Shown: piece after piece, positions 1 through 15,000 of the stretch
Position numbering within the stretch: position 1 is the stretch's first letter
Layout of the letters: each line of letters begins with the position of its first letter
Origin: Heterostelium multicystogenum
Taxonomy: Eukaryota; Evosea; Eumycetozoa; Acytosteliales; Acytosteliaceae
DNA length: 64,000 nucleotides
Direction: 5' to 3'
NCBI GenBank assembly: GCA_003667245.1
Contig: RCNN01000041.1
Location: 93,539-157,538, forward strand
Notes under the pieces: generated by a model
Seen by the model: the letters and a program-made list of their open reading frames with translations, nothing else
Database searches by the model: none
What the model was told of the DNA's origin: nothing
Position numbers and translations under genes: made by a program

Positions 1-236
1 TTGCAGTCATCACCACATCGTCCTGGATCGGCAGAGTGAAAACAATCGTTCATTCTGGTACAGTTACCCCAGCACTTAAAGAGATTTTCACATTTGGTAA
101 TACAGGCTTTATGAGCATCTTCTGGAGTTTTTGGACATTTGGAAAAGCATGACAAATCAAAGTTCTCGGTGGCAGAAACACAGTTAAAGACCAAAGCAAT
201 CAACAAGATTGCAACTAAGAATTTAATTGTATTCAT
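1..236 (-). CDS. Small secreted Cys-rich protein (3' part outside window)
   Basis: The frame opens at an ATG at 236 and runs off the left edge with no stop, so only the first 78 residues are seen. Residues 1-22 are a clear signal peptide: Lys at position 5, a Leu/Ile/Val/Ala core, and a likely cleavage site after Val-Ser-Ala. The mature part has Cys at 30, 34, 45, 49, 55, 59, 65, 74 and 78, with repeated CX3C spacing, and an Asn-Cys-Thr. It is probably a disulfide-rich secreted or extracellular-matrix protein. I do not recognise a family. The frame shows no break in the visible part. Confidence 0.7.
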   Translation of the reverse strand, partial: MNTIKFLVAILLIALVFNCVSATENFDLSCFSKCPKTPEDAHKACITKCENLFKCWGNCTRMNDCFHSADPGRCGDDC

Positions 237-751
237 TTTTAGTTAATGATATTTGATTTGAATTATTTGATCATTTTTACTCTTATTTATACTTGTTTCT
301 TTTGTACTTGATATAATATGTTTTTACAAAATAATCCATAAAAATAAATAAAAAAGATTAATTATGAAATTTCGTAATTGAATCAAGACTTATGTAATTT
401 CCACACTATTCATTCTGATTAACACATGTGTGTTATTAAATTAGGTAAATACAAATTCATATTTTTACAAAAAAGTAAACAATTAGAAATTGAATTACCT
501 ATTTTTATCATTGTTTATTTGTTATTTATGAACAAGTAATACTTTTATGATAAATTAATTTAGGGTGAGGAGGTTTTGATACAGTTGAAGATTTTTCATA
601 ATATACTACAATCTTTATTAAAGTGAATTAATCAATCAATTTAATGAATATTATTTGAATTGAAATAGAAAACTATTATGTATTTTTAGAAAAAAAATGT
701 TTTGTTTATTGTAAAATAGGTTGTTGAGGTCTCAGATACATTTGGGTATGG
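237..751. other. AT-rich intergenic region
   Basis: Upstream DNA of the secreted protein on the left and downstream DNA of the HECT ligase on the right. It holds A and T runs only. I see no coding frame or RNA gene. Confidence 0.6.
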
Positions 752-3700
752 TTATGAGAGATGGAATGATGATTGACCTTCTTTCATGGCGTATAATAGT
801 TTCGATTTCATAATTTCTTTGGTAGAGTAATCTGGAAGTTTGATATAGTTTGTACATGACATAACACTGAGTAATGAATCGTCTGCAGTTGCTGGTGGAT
901 TATTGTGTTTCTTGACAATGGTAAGTCTTGGGTTGAGACCTTTGAATCCTTGGATTGGAGGTGTGGACTACCAGTAATAAAGAGGAGGAACTGCTTTCTT
1001 TCTTCAGGTGTGAAATTTGAGAGAATCTTGAAGAAGTTTTGTACAGCAATACTTGAGTTGGTGTAACCGTGATCACATTTGGTACTTTCCATCAAAGAAT
1101 CTACAGTCCAATCATTATCGGAACCAGTTAATGAACCGCACAATAAAGACTCAACCTCTTGTATTGAGAATGGGTTAAGACTAGAAATTGGGAAGATTTG
1201 ATTGAAACCTTCTTTAAATGAATCAATTTGTTGAATAACACCAGAGTACAAGAAGTTCATAACAACCAAATTCAAATATTCTCCCAAATTATCTAATGTA
1301 ACGCTGATTTTGGATCCATTTTCCTATTGGTTAAATTGAAGTTAGATTATTTTGTCTAAACCACTAATATCATCCATTTAAATCTTACTTTTAATTCCCA
1401 ATTTGGATAACCTGGTAAAACAAAATCTAAACATAAATCTTCTATAGTGGCACCATCTATTCTTAGTTTTGAAAATTTCGGTTTGTTTTTCCTGATCGCT
1501 CAAAAGGCCATTGTTATTGATATCTTTTATCTTGAGTACCAGTTTGTAGAGGTTGGCAAGTGAATTGTAGAGAGATGGCGCTATAACTTGGAGATCTTCA
1601 AACGACAAATCCTTATTGGTCATATATTTATAGAAAGGTTTAGAGAATGGAAGATCCACTAATCTTTGATCGAAAAATGCTTTGGCCACAAAGGTTCCCA
1701 AGAATCTAAAGTAATCAATGACCTTCTTTGGAACGGTACCTGGGATCATTGGCTTGGGGAATAATCCACCTGCATTATATACATAAGGGCTATCGGAAGC
1801 TACATTCTCGGTGTCGCAATACCAGAGATTCAAATCTTTTCTCTGGACCTCTCTCGAAACCAAGGTGAAGAATTCGAGTGTTGGACCCAAACCAGTACCT
1901 ACTTCACCAAAGTATTCCACCTCCAAAATGGACTTAGTCTTTCCATAGAGCTCCATTACCTTTATGGCAGAGTCCAAGATACGGTTTCTATATATTCTAA
2001 CCTTTTGACGTTGAATTCTTCCAACTCTGACCTCACCCTGTTGTCCACTTCTTGAATCGTGGGTCTGACGAATGAGATCTTGTCTTTGTTGAAGAGTGGA
2101 CAGTGCTCTTGCAATACCAAACGAGGTTGAATAGAAGAACAAACGCTTGCATTCGAATGGGAATAAGAATGGACAGTAAGTAAGTAGTTGTTTACACCAA
2201 TCGGGAAGTGCACCTCCACAGAGAGCAAGTGGATCTTGGAGTTGGCGCATAATCTTGGCAGTGAGTTTCTGAGAGACAAACTCTGTTGTGAAATATGGTT
2301 CTGACCGAAACCATAGGTAGGAAGTGTTTGGCTAAAGTTTAGTGTATATAAAATTCTCAACAACGATACAATCTCGTAGGTGTCATTTGAAGACAGTGGG
2401 AATGTATGACCTTCCTCGAGGAAGCTAACCAGACTTGACTCACCTAAACCTTTAATCGATGGCTTGGTAGTAGTTGCAGTAAGTGTCTGTGAATTGGGTT
2501 GCTCCATCTCTGATTGTGTTAAATATCTATACTTTAAAATATGGGTACCTTCCCACAATCTATTTGTTGGAATAGATTCCTTCGTTCCGACTGATCAATA
2601 CCATAGCTACTACTATTATTTTATTATTGTTGCTGGCCACCAATAATGAATTTGACTTGGCAATCTTTGGACAGCTTGGAATATTGTGAGGCTTGGGAGA
2701 AGACGTTGACCATCAACAAAGATTGCTAATTTTCTGGTGTGTGTCCTGCAGGCTGGACATTGGATGAAGATCCTGTCAAGGGAGTATGTGGTGGAGTAGT
2801 AGACATTGGCGAATTTTGGTTGCAACTGAGAGGATGGTGTCGATGGAAGTGCATTGCTTTGTGGTTGTAGTTGTGGTGGTGGAAGTGCTTGTTGGGATAG
2901 TGCCAGATGAGGAAAGCGATGCGTCACTGACTTTTACATCGTGGACAGGCTCTGTCTCTCCTTCATTGGCATCTTCATTATTTGCAACAACTCATCGTCC
3001 TCATAATCATCGTGATAGTCATCATCTTCATCATCTTCCTCAGATTTCTCTTGATACTTGTGGATGAGTGAATTGGGGTATTTGATTTGGGAGATCCAGT
3101 GTCAGTCTTAGTTGGGGTGGTAGGAACAGCATCGGTTTGCTTTTGAATGACACGTGAGGTCAAGAACTCCTCTATTGCTGTGATTGTAGCAAGGGCTCAA
3201 TAAGAACAACATTCAATGAATAGTCTTTGAGAGTATCATCGTTGCTGTCCTTGACCAATTTCAATTTAAATGGTTGAGCTAAATATTTCAATCCAGAGCT
3301 AGTTCCGCCTACTTCATTGATATTGATAGCGAAACGTTTCCACCTGTGGTCAATGCATCATGTAACTTTTGGACTAACAATGATAGAAGAATGGTGTGAC
3401 TGCTCGATGGCTTGATTGGTGAAGATGAAATAGTTCGATTTTCATTCTTGTATGGAACCAAAAATACTTTACAGAAAACACTCTACATGATTTTTGACAT
3501 CACCACGAGTCAAATATGAAAGGATACTGGATACCAAGCCACTGTGAAGGAATTCAAATGCCGAAACACCTTCTTTTGTTGTTAAGCAAGCACTAATCTC
3601 TTGTAATACTTCAATTCCAGCTTCATTATAACATTTGTATAGTCTATCGCTCAGATTCTTGAGTGACTTTAACTCATCAGTTGAAAGACAGTCAATGTCT

Positions 3701-6293
3701 GAGAAATCTTTTGAGTTCAAATATTTCTCTTTGAATTTTCTTGCTTCTTTGCACACAAATGATTTCATATCGTCAGGTGGTGGTGACGATGTACCACTAC
3801 TACCACTGGCTACTGATGTTGAGGTAGTTGTGGTGGGGAGAGGATTGGATGTTGGTGTATTTGGTGGGAATTGCATTGGAGAACCAACAAAGAATGAATT
3901 GGCACCGAATGGAGAACTTGCCAAAGGTGGAGGAATTCCACGCTGTGGAGTGGTGGGAATTGAAATAGGAACTGACGACGAGGCTTGTGATTTTGAAGGA
4001 GATGATGATTGACCTGTCACAACTGTTGTTGACTCTGTATTAATTATTGGCTCCAACTTGGAGAGACGATCGATTTCGTAGGTAACACCTTCTCTCTTGA
4101 AATAACGCTCAAAAATTGTGGGAAGTTTGTCAAGCATCATCTCTGAGATTTTAAGTGCGTTGGATACAATAGTCATATCACGGGAACCAAGCAATCCTGC
4201 CAAGAAAGAACTGAATGCAAAATGTTTCAAAAGCTCAGTCAACATTTCTGGTGTGGAAAATAGAGAATCTTGCAAACTGATCCAAGACATTTGTAACGCA
4301 CTGCTGGGTTGACAGTGGAAGTGAACATTTCAACCAAAACAATAAACAAACCTTTTCCAAGATTGGTTAATAGTTCTGGTTGTTCACGATTAAATTTCGA
4401 TTCTGGCATCTTCTTTGTCTGCGGACTCACGTTTCTTTCTGAGTGAACGTTGGCCCGAAAGTGCACTGAATTCTGCTGGCAAAGGTGGCAACAACTCATT
4501 GATTAATGTGAGTATTTCATAGGATTGCTGATTGGAACGATTCATTGAAGTTGAGTCTCCATCAGGTGGGCAGAGAATAATCTGTATAATATTGGCAATG
4601 TTCTCTTGAAGAACCACTCTGGTCAAAGTTGGGCATCCATGACATATATTCGATAGAATTCTAATTATTTGGGTGTATGTGGTAGCACTAAGTGTAATTG
4701 TACTAGTATTCATTCCACTTAATATTCTAACTAAATGAGGAATCAATCCATCACAAGTAATTATTTGTAATTTGATTCTGAATCATAAAAACTATCGACC
4801 AATCTAGAAAAACATAGGCAAACCAATTCAATAACTTGTAAAGTTTAAGATTAGTAATAAATAATTGTACAATTGATAATATGTTGTTGTTACCTTTTGC
4901 ATCTGAATATGTTAATAAATTTGATAAAATTGGAATACTATCTTTGATCATTTCAAAGCAATCTTGGGGGATTTGACGGCATATATTGGCTGCAGTAGAA
5001 AGTGCCATACGTTGAACTCCAGTCGAGAAAAAGTCAAGATATGAGAGAACGGCCATTAAACCACCTGCACGAAGCACGGCAGTTGGTTGTTCAAGTGAAA
5101 TTTTCTCAAGTGTTTGAAGAGACTGTTCAGCCAAATCAATATATTCAATTGAAAGTAGTTTTCCAATAAGTGTAACGATTCCTCCGTGGTTGACAACGGA
5201 TGAGACGGAACCTGGAAGTGCCTCAATCATATTGGACATTGCACGACAAGCAAGCAACATCATATCGGATTGTGCTCCATATTCAAGAGATTGACTAGTG
5301 CTGGTGCGAATGAATCCGATGGGAATCCTGCCATTGTGTCTTCTGTTGCAATCGATAATAACTCGCACAACTCAATCAGTGACTCCATTTGCGATGACTC
5401 GTCACTGCTCTTCAAACCAGCGAGAATCTGTTTCAATCGTGAACGACCCTCTATCAATGTATTAATCAATCCATCTCGTGATCCTGTTCTAAATCCCTGT
5501 GAATTAGCAAGCTCGTCCATCAAGGCACCAGTGATACCTCTCATTAGGCCCTGTAGTGATGAAGTTGGTGATGTAACATTATTATTGCTGTTATTGTTAT
5601 TTTCTTCTTGCGAAGATGACAAGGTAGTAGTAGTGGTGGTTGTGGCCATACTCTCGTCCTTGTCATCAACCATTGAATTGTCACTATTATCTTCCATTTC
5701 CTTTGATTGTTTCTTTGATGTCATTCTCCTCTTTGCTGGTTGATGGGTTGATTTGTCCTTTGAGGCTTCTGTTGTTGTAGTTGGACCTGCCTTTTTTCTT
5801 TTTGATAAAGCTGGTGATTTCGATGGGGTGGTATTTGTTGTTGTAGTTGTAGTCGTTGATTTCTTTGACTTGTTTTTTCTAATAACAATGAACAAAATGA
5901 TTAGTAATCCAAATTATGTTGATTATTTAATTACTTACTTTTGTTTCTTTGATGAAGCCGAAGAAGATGTTGTGGTGGTTGTGGTGGTAGTAGTTGTTGG
6001 AGTAGACTGGTCTAAACTTTTGTTATTATTGTTGTTGCTATCGATATCTTGTGTTCTAGCAGCTGCATTGGCCGCGGCAGTTTGGGAACGAGTTCTGATA
6101 ATTGAAACAAATGGTGAAGAACTGGTAGTCGTAGTTGTTGTAGTAGTATTATTGATACCTGATGTTGATGATGGCGATGTTGATGTTGATGATGCTGTTG
6201 CAAGTGTATTAGTAGTTGACTCTGTGATGATTTATCGCTAAATGATGACTCTTCAATACCGCTGCTGGATTTGCGTTTCTTCTGTTTGTCCAT
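752..6293 (-). CDS. ufd4: UFD4/TRIP12-type HECT E3 ubiquitin ligase
   Basis: This gene should catalyse ubiquitin transfer in the ubiquitin-fusion-degradation pathway. The start is the ATG at 6293 ([10 protein letters not shown]), followed by a Thr/Ser/Asn-rich N-terminus and an intron near 5.9 kb. Next comes the TRIP12-type armadillo region (about 5.4-3.5 kb), with motifs such as [20 protein letters not shown] and [18 protein letters not shown]. An acidic linker lies near 3.0 kb. The C-terminal HECT domain occupies about 2.0 kb down to 752, including [13 protein letters not shown]. In the last exon the catalytic Cys sits in [15 protein letters not shown] and the protein ends SSFHLS, as in TRIP12. 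An intron lies near 1325-1388. The frame changes at several places (near 6230, 5270, 4800, 2200, 1470 and 965), but the conserved protein continues each time, which suggests sequence errors. Family assignment is firm; exact exon ends are not. Confidence 0.9.
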
Positions 6294-7814
6294 GCAACAC
6301 TAAAATAAATGATCTATCTATTTTCGATTGAAAATATATATTATATAGAGTTATATAACTTTCTTTTCTACTCTAAACACTTCTAACTTGTATACTCCAA
6401 CCTTCAGAGATGGAATACGAAATTAGAGATCTTAAGAATAAAAAGAAACTATTCTGGTTTTTCTATATATTGTATAATATAAGAATAAAGATAAATAAGT
6501 AAGTATTACTTCTATAAAACTAATCAACGAGAATAGAAAGATGTTACAAAAAGACGAGATGTAATAGGAGTGAGTGATAATATTTTAAATACAAACTATA
6601 ATAGTTAGCTTCTAAATATATATTATAATGTGTATGTAATTAAGGTAAAGTAAGGTATGTATCTATGTATGTAGGTATGATGTTAAGATATAAGAACTAT
6701 CATTAAATAACAACTACTATAGGTAGATGACTAAAGAATGATTCAACTAACTTAATTCCAATCTTATTTATAACTTGTGCTTTTGTGAATATCAAAGTTA
6801 TTAAATTAAAATAAATTTAATTTAAATTCTGCCACTTGAAGTTTTTTGTTAACAAAAATTTCCACAAATACAACAACAGGTGTCTTAAGTATTTGACACT
6901 CACCTCCAACAACAAGACTTATCTAAACTAAACTAAAACAAACATACATATGACAAATGTTAACTTTAATTATTTCTTTAGTATTAATTTATTTAGCCTA
7001 TTATTGATTGATTGATTAATTAATTAATTTGACCTATTATTATTATTTGATAGATAGATCTTTATGTTATTGTTTTTTTCATATTAAATGAATGGAAAGA
7101 ATTACTACTACTAAATCAAATAAAAAGGTATTGTATTGAATTGAATTGTACTATACTCCAATATGAATAACAATATAATATCATATCACATAATAATAAT
7201 AAAAACTTACTCGTCTAATTTTAATAAAAATAAATAATTTTACAACAAACAAACAAACAAATATGGAATTAAAAATTAAATATTTATATAATTTTTAATT
7301 TTATATTTAATTTTAATTCTTTTTTGAAATGATGATGATGATTCAATGAAGGTGGTAGGTATGGTTGGGTTGGTCATAATGACACAGTGTACTATACTAT
7401 TATCTAACCAAAGAGATAATAACAATAATCAATAAACAACAACAACAAACATCAATAACATCAACATCACCAAGCAACCAAATCTAAACTAAACTAAACT
7501 AAACTACACCACTAATACATATATATAATAGACGACATTATTATTATCATATGATTATTTATCTATCTATCTATCTATATTCAAACTTTGAATTTCCAAT
7601 TTATTTATTATTTATTTAATAAATTAATTATAATATAATTTATTTATTTTAAATTATTAATTATTGATTGATAGAATTAATAATAATAAATATTAAAATA
7701 ATGGTTGGTTCTGTTCAAGTTTGTTTACCTATCTAATTTTGATAGATCTAGTTTGTTGTTGTTTGTTTGTTATACTATTTGATATTATTTGATTGATTAT
7801 TGATTGATTGATTG
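6294..7814. other. AT-rich intergenic region, 1.5 kb
   Basis: Upstream region of the HECT ligase and downstream of the SR-protein kinase. It contains short tandem runs, for example AAACT repeats near 7485-7505 and TCTA repeats near 7560. No coding frame or RNA gene is seen. Confidence 0.6.
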
Positions 7815-9617
<1,803 letters not shown>

Positions 9618-9785
9618 CTTATCTTTCTTTGCTACTCAAACTATGCTATATATACTTTTACAATTTATATGAAAAACAACAAAAACTAATGAATAATGAT
9701 TGTTACAACCCTTAAAAACCAAATACCAACCAACTGGTAGTATAATCACCAATTCAAATTCATAACGAAATTTTATGAAAATATT

Positions 9786-9974
9786 TTAAAAAAATTTAAA
9801 AAAACTACAATTTGCAAATGCCTTTTTATCAACAAGAAACATCATAATCATGAGTTGTAAGCAATCACCGTGCAAGCCTTGTGCCACTGCTTCACAAGAA
9901 CGTAAATTTGGATGAGAATGTTCTGAAATCATTCTGTTTGGATCATTCATGTCGATACAACAATCGACAACCAT
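9786..9974 (-). CDS. Small Cys-containing protein, possible twin-CX9C type
   Basis: A 62-residue frame, ending FANCSFFKFF. The stretch HPNLRSCEAVAQ.LHGDC resembles the start of COX-assembly (CMC-type) proteins, and shifting one frame in the next stretch gives a C-X9-C spacing (CLQ.HDYDVSC). This suggests a short CHCH protein of the mitochondrial intermembrane space broken by one-base errors. The true start could be the second Met (MNDPNRM). It could also be a chance frame; the length and AT-rich tail argue for caution. Confidence 0.3.
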   Translation of the reverse strand: MVVDCCIDMNDPNRMISEHSHPNLRSCEAVAQGLHGDCLQLMIMMFLVDKKAFANCSFFKFF

Positions 9975-10684
9975 CCAACCAAAACCAAATACAAACTCGG
10001 TCCTAATTTAATTTAATACAACAATAACATGATTATATGTGTATTTGATAATAGTATATATACGTATGGAACAATAACAAATAATAAATGAATAATATTA
10101 GTTAATATTACAATATCTATATATCTAGCTATATATCTATCTATATATCTAACATTATGTCTATATCAAACTACTTATTTATCTTCGATCTATCTCTTCT
10201 AAAAATCATATATCTAGTGTTTGTTCTGAATTAGGTTAAAGTTAAAATTAAGTGAATTGGAGTGAGGTAACAACGTGACATGCAAATATATGATGGGTGT
10301 CATGAATGAATGAATGAAAGAATGGATGATGTTCATCGAAGTCTGTTTTTATTTGAATCTCCGATATCTGCAAATCAAAATCTTAGGCCCCAAAACCAAA
10401 TATAGAAATTCTTTAAATGGTATTTAATTAATTAAAATACTAATAGTATAATCCAATTCAAATTACATGAATCAACAGACTAAAAATACATATTCAACTA
10501 AATACCTATCTATTTCTTAATGAATGAATAATATTCTAATTAATCTCAAGTCTCATTTTGGTAACCCTTCCTTCTGTTCTGTTCTGTTCTGCTGTTCTAT
10601 TCCTTCTATCTGAACAATATCCATCGAATATATATCAATGTGTTTTTTGTTTATTGTTTTTGTAAAGTTAGATCAAATTAATTA
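9975..10684. other. AT-rich intergenic region
   Basis: Holds short TATATATCTA and GAATGAAT tandem runs (about 10100-10160 and 10300-10320). It is probably the promoter side of the helix-turn-helix gene. No RNA gene is seen. Confidence 0.55.
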
Positions 10685-11071
10685 ATGTCTATCTCTGAAG
10701 AATTAAGACAAAAGATAATTGAGAGTTACACAAGGAACGATTCCAAAGCTCAGATTTCAAGAACTTTGGGCATCAGTCGTGGAACTGTCCTCAATACTAT
10801 CGTCAGATACCAACAAACGGAAAGCTTGCACGATAGACAGCGTCCAGGTAGACCTAGAGTTTTTAGCAATCATATTAGAAAAGAAATAAGTCGATTGCTT
10901 ATTTTCAACAAGTGCAAGACTATGCCTCAGGTGAAGGAATATATCCTCGAAAACTACAATGAAAATATTTCTCTGAGTCAAATCCAAAGAATAGTACATT
11001 CCCAAGGATTGTCACACAGGCAAAGAACCAGGTCCGAAATACTCAACAAAGTATCCAAAAAAGAAGCATGA
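10685..11071 (+). CDS. Transposase-derived helix-turn-helix DNA-binding protein
   Basis: A 128-residue intact frame beginning MSISEELRQKIIESYTRNDS. It has the two-part DNA-binding layout of Tc1/mariner transposases: a first helix-turn-helix (AQISRTLGISRGTVLNTI), the linker motif RPGRPRVF (AT-hook-like GRPR), then a second helix-turn-helix (ISLSQIQRIVHSQGLSHR). The protein stops about where the DDE catalytic domain would begin, and no DDE remnant is visible in the following 270 bases. An AATAAA follows the stop at once. It is either a truncated transposon copy or a domesticated DNA-binding protein. Terminal inverted repeats were not seen. Confidence 0.75.
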   Translation: MSISEELRQKIIESYTRNDSKAQISRTLGISRGTVLNTIVRYQQTESLHDRQRPGRPRVFSNHIRKEISRLLIFNKCKTMPQVKEYILENYNENISLSQIQRIVHSQGLSHRQRTRSEILNKVSKKEA

Positions 11072-11344
11072 AGCTACATCAAAAATAAACACTTGTAATT
11101 TCTGCTTGTGTATTTTTAGCTACTTAATGGGTCTCATGGGTATTAATGTACTTTTCCCTCATTGAGTTTGGTTGTATTGTACAATTAATGAGGGATATAT
11201 GAAATTTCATGTAAACTCCTTATTTTTTTCCTCCCTGATCATATCTTTAATTCTTTTATCAAAGAGTAATATAGTTATGATTATTTAAACAAAACAACTT
11301 CAATGATATATTCTTTCTTCAATCATATGTAACTTAAATTTAAA

Positions 11345-12034
11345 ATGAGTAAAAGATCAGTTGAAGATACTATTTTGAAGGTAGAATATTTGAAGAAACT
11401 AAAAGTAGAAGGTGATCAAACCTATAATGAAATAAATTCAATATTGAAAAGTCTAGAAAAGCCAATAGACATCAATGAAAATGTAATAAAGATTTAATAA
11501 TTAAGAAATATTGATTGAGACATATAAATGATAATAGATTCTAATACAAACTTTGCATATCTAGTCAATACAGATAAAGTTTGATCAACTTAATATGTTA
11601 TTTTGTGATACAACTTGGAGTCCATTGCCAACAGTCATGAAAATCGAAATCATAGACCTGACAATGAAAGCACTTTTAAATGATGAGAAATACAACTACA
11701 TTCCGAGAAATCAAATACAATTGATTGATTCTTATTTAATTAAATTGATTATTGAACTTTATCACAAGAATCACACTCTAAGTATGACCCATTCAGATAT
11801 CGCAAGATAAAATACCATTTAATTAACGTAAATCTGGTTTTATTTAAAGCTGAGGTAAAGTTATACTTTGAAGATATAATAAGCCGCTTCTCTACTTCAT
11901 TGAAATTTAAATCAAAAAAAAACATTTTGATAGTCCTATCCAAAACCGTAGCCCAATCAACAAGTCAATACGAATCAATTCTCATACGAATGATGAATAG
12001 TTGTTGGAATGGTGGCTCCAATCTCATATTGTAA
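11345..12034 (+). CDS. Hypothetical protein, two exons with one frame break
   Basis: I do not recognise this protein. Exon 1 (11345-11482) begins MSKRSVEDTILKVEYLKKLK. The intron 11483-11564 (GTAATA...ATCTAG) joins in frame to exon 2 (SIQIKFDQLNMLFCDTTWSP...). That frame stops at 11810, but the next frame is open across the same point and continues about 75 residues (DPFRYRKIKYHLINVNLVLF... to ...GGSNLIL) up to a stop at 12034. The two parts overlap around 11785-11800, so one missing or extra base is the simplest explanation. The protein would be about 200 residues, rich in Ile, Leu, Lys and Asn, with no signal peptide. Confidence 0.5.
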
Positions 12035-15000
12035 CAATAATAATTATTTATCATTGCCACATCATGTATCAACTGACAGTCCAAAAAGAATCAATCATTC
12101 ATTCATCCACAAAATAAAAACAATGCAAATTCTGTTCTGTTCATCGATTTATTTTGTTAAAAGCTTTTGATCATTTGCTTTCTATCTATGGTAACAGTGA
12201 TCTTTGTTTTGTTGGTGTGCTAGTGGTGGTGGTTGGAAGGAGCAAGTGGATGGTTGGTTGTCATCATCAGGCTCCATAAAATTAATAACGTTATTTGCAA
12301 ATTTTATAAAGATATGATATCATCGCAACAAATCTTCTTGAAAATAATCAGCAAAAACTAGCAACAATCGGATATTTTCAATTTCACCTAAAAAGAAAGA
12401 ATTTTGCTTTTTTTCTTATTTTTATTTTTTGATTGATACTTTTTTGTTGGTGAGGTTGTCTCTTACATCATCAACCAAAAAAAGAAACAACATCTTTCTT
12501 TTTTGTTCTCTCCTCGCTCAGCATCTCTATCTTCACTACCAATCACTCTTATTCTATCTTTCAAATATCATTGATATCAATTATCTTTGGTAAAAGTAAA
12601 TAAATATCAACAACATCATCGTCATCATCATCATCATTTTTAAACATACCTAATTATTATTGTTGTTTTTATTTTTTTTCTTTGCTTTGCTTTCATCATT
12701 ACCAACAACAAAACTAAGACTCATTTGTTTGTTTCTTTGTTGTGATGAAATAGCTGATAGTAAATAATATAATAACAACAACCATACCGATAATAAGCTT
12801 GGCATTAGCATCAACAAATCAAGAGGGTCCATCCATCCATTGCAACATCGAGAACCCCACACCCTAACACCATCACCACAAGTTTTATTTATTTACTCCA
12901 CCTCACCTGAAATTTGGATTTTTCTCATATTTGTTTATCTTTATTTTTAAGTTTTTAATTTTTTTCAATACAATCCATATCCAACAATCAATCAACCCAA
13001 TTAAAAATAACTCTTGATTTGTTTGTATTGCTTGTGTTGTGTTTTTTTTTTTAAAAAAAAAAAAATCAAATTAATTTAAAATAAAGAAGAGAACAATAGA
13101 AGTAGAAGTGCCGCATCCAGGACCATAATTGTGTTGTAATGTTAATGTGGAATAGAGTCATCTTTTAGGAAACGTCAGTCAGTCAATCAATCAATCAACC
13201 AATCAACAAAATCTCAAACATCAACAACCATTTTAACTAACTATAAAGGAGAGAAAGTTTTTAAATTTTAATTAATTTTAAAGATACCAATTTATCTCCA
13301 TTGTAGTAGTAGTATTAATAAGAGTAGTAATAGTAGTAGTAATAGCCGTGTAGAAGAAATAGAATAGTAAAGGAGTGGCATTAATAGTAGATAATTAGTT
13401 ATTACTAACAGTAATAATTATAAGTACTTGTATATATAAAATATTTAATCATTTTTTTAAATTCATAGATTGAGAGATTGATAGATAGATAGATAGATTA
13501 GTCGAGTTGTAGCAGCAGAAGTGTACACAGTAGTTAGTTAGGCAGTCGGTCGGTCATCAGTAATTCATTCATTCATTCATTCTAGTAGATCCTAAGTTTT
13601 AAGGTTGGTATTTGGAATAACAATCACAACAATCAATCAATCAATCAATAATCATCATCATCATAAACCATTTGCCATAAAAGGAAGGATTTCATTAGTA
13701 GATTGAAATTCAAATCAATATTGTCAATATCGTTCATTCTTAAGCTTACCTTTAACACCCCCACACCTTATCACAATGTAAAGAAAGAATATTCCTATCT
13801 ATCCCATCCCACCTCAAGTAAAAACGGGTCCACTTTTATAAATATCACCAAGAATCATAAATAATCAAACCCCCACAATCCTATTATTATATTAAAATAA
13901 GTCAATATAACAAACACATACGGATTAATAATCCAGTATTGTAAATTGACAACATGCAAAGAGTATCAGTAGCAGCGTAGTAGTGCGAATATCCTAATAG
14001 TAATAGTAGTAGTAGTATAGAAGAGTGTCTGTCTTTATAACAATTCCTTCGTAAAGTCAATACAATTCTATTAAATTGACAGATCAATACCACAACAACA
14101 TAATGTTAACAATAAAATAATACATCATCAAAACAAATCAACAACAATAACAACAACAATAATAATAATAATAATAACAATTACCACACTTTAATTATTA
14201 TAGCAAACTATATTTTATATGTGGGTGGATAAAGAAAGAATCGTCTGGTTAATAGCATGTAGATAGACCCCTTCAATTTAAATCATTTTGTTGCTTCTTT
14301 AATAATTATTATTTATTTGCTTTGTTACTTTGCATTTCTATTTAAATCAATTTTAGTTTATCATTTACAGCAGCGTAGCACACAACAAATAAATTAATAG
14401 ATAGAGATAAATAGAGATAGATAGTATAGTTAAAAGACACCTCACTATTTTCTACTTTCTTCAATTCATTCACTTATTAAATCACTCACTCCTTCATCAT
14501 TCATTTATTCATTTAATTCATTCACTCTAATTATATGTATTTAAATAAATTGATGAGTTGAGTTTGGTTTGGATTTTTGTTGTTATTGTTGTGTTTTGAT
14601 CAAAAATTAATCAACCAATTTAAATATCTATTATTTTATATCCAACACAAATATACTCCACACCACCACTACCACCACCACAAAATTGATATCAATAAAT
14701 TATAACCCAACTTTTCCTAAGGACACACACAACACATGCCCATATTTTACTACTATTACAAGTATTGGTTTTCCCCCACTCACACACTCAAATGCTTTCT
14801 ATAATTAAACACAAGATATTACAGTTGTCAATTCAATTACCTATCTTTTGATCAAGAATCTACACATCATCAAATAACACATGAATAAATAACCAAACCA
14901 ACAAAGCAAATAGACACCATTCAACTCAATCCAATTCATTTCAGACAATCAATTAATATGATATATACATACCATATACATATATATTCATATTTCATAT

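Noticed and set aside
752..6293. Pseudogene status of the HECT ligase and other broken genes
   Set aside because: Conserved residues, including the catalytic Cys, are intact across all breaks, and unrelated genes are hit in the same way.
11749..11943. Minus-strand 64-residue frame
   Set aside because: It overlaps the plus-strand continuation of the spliced hypothetical gene, which has the better support.
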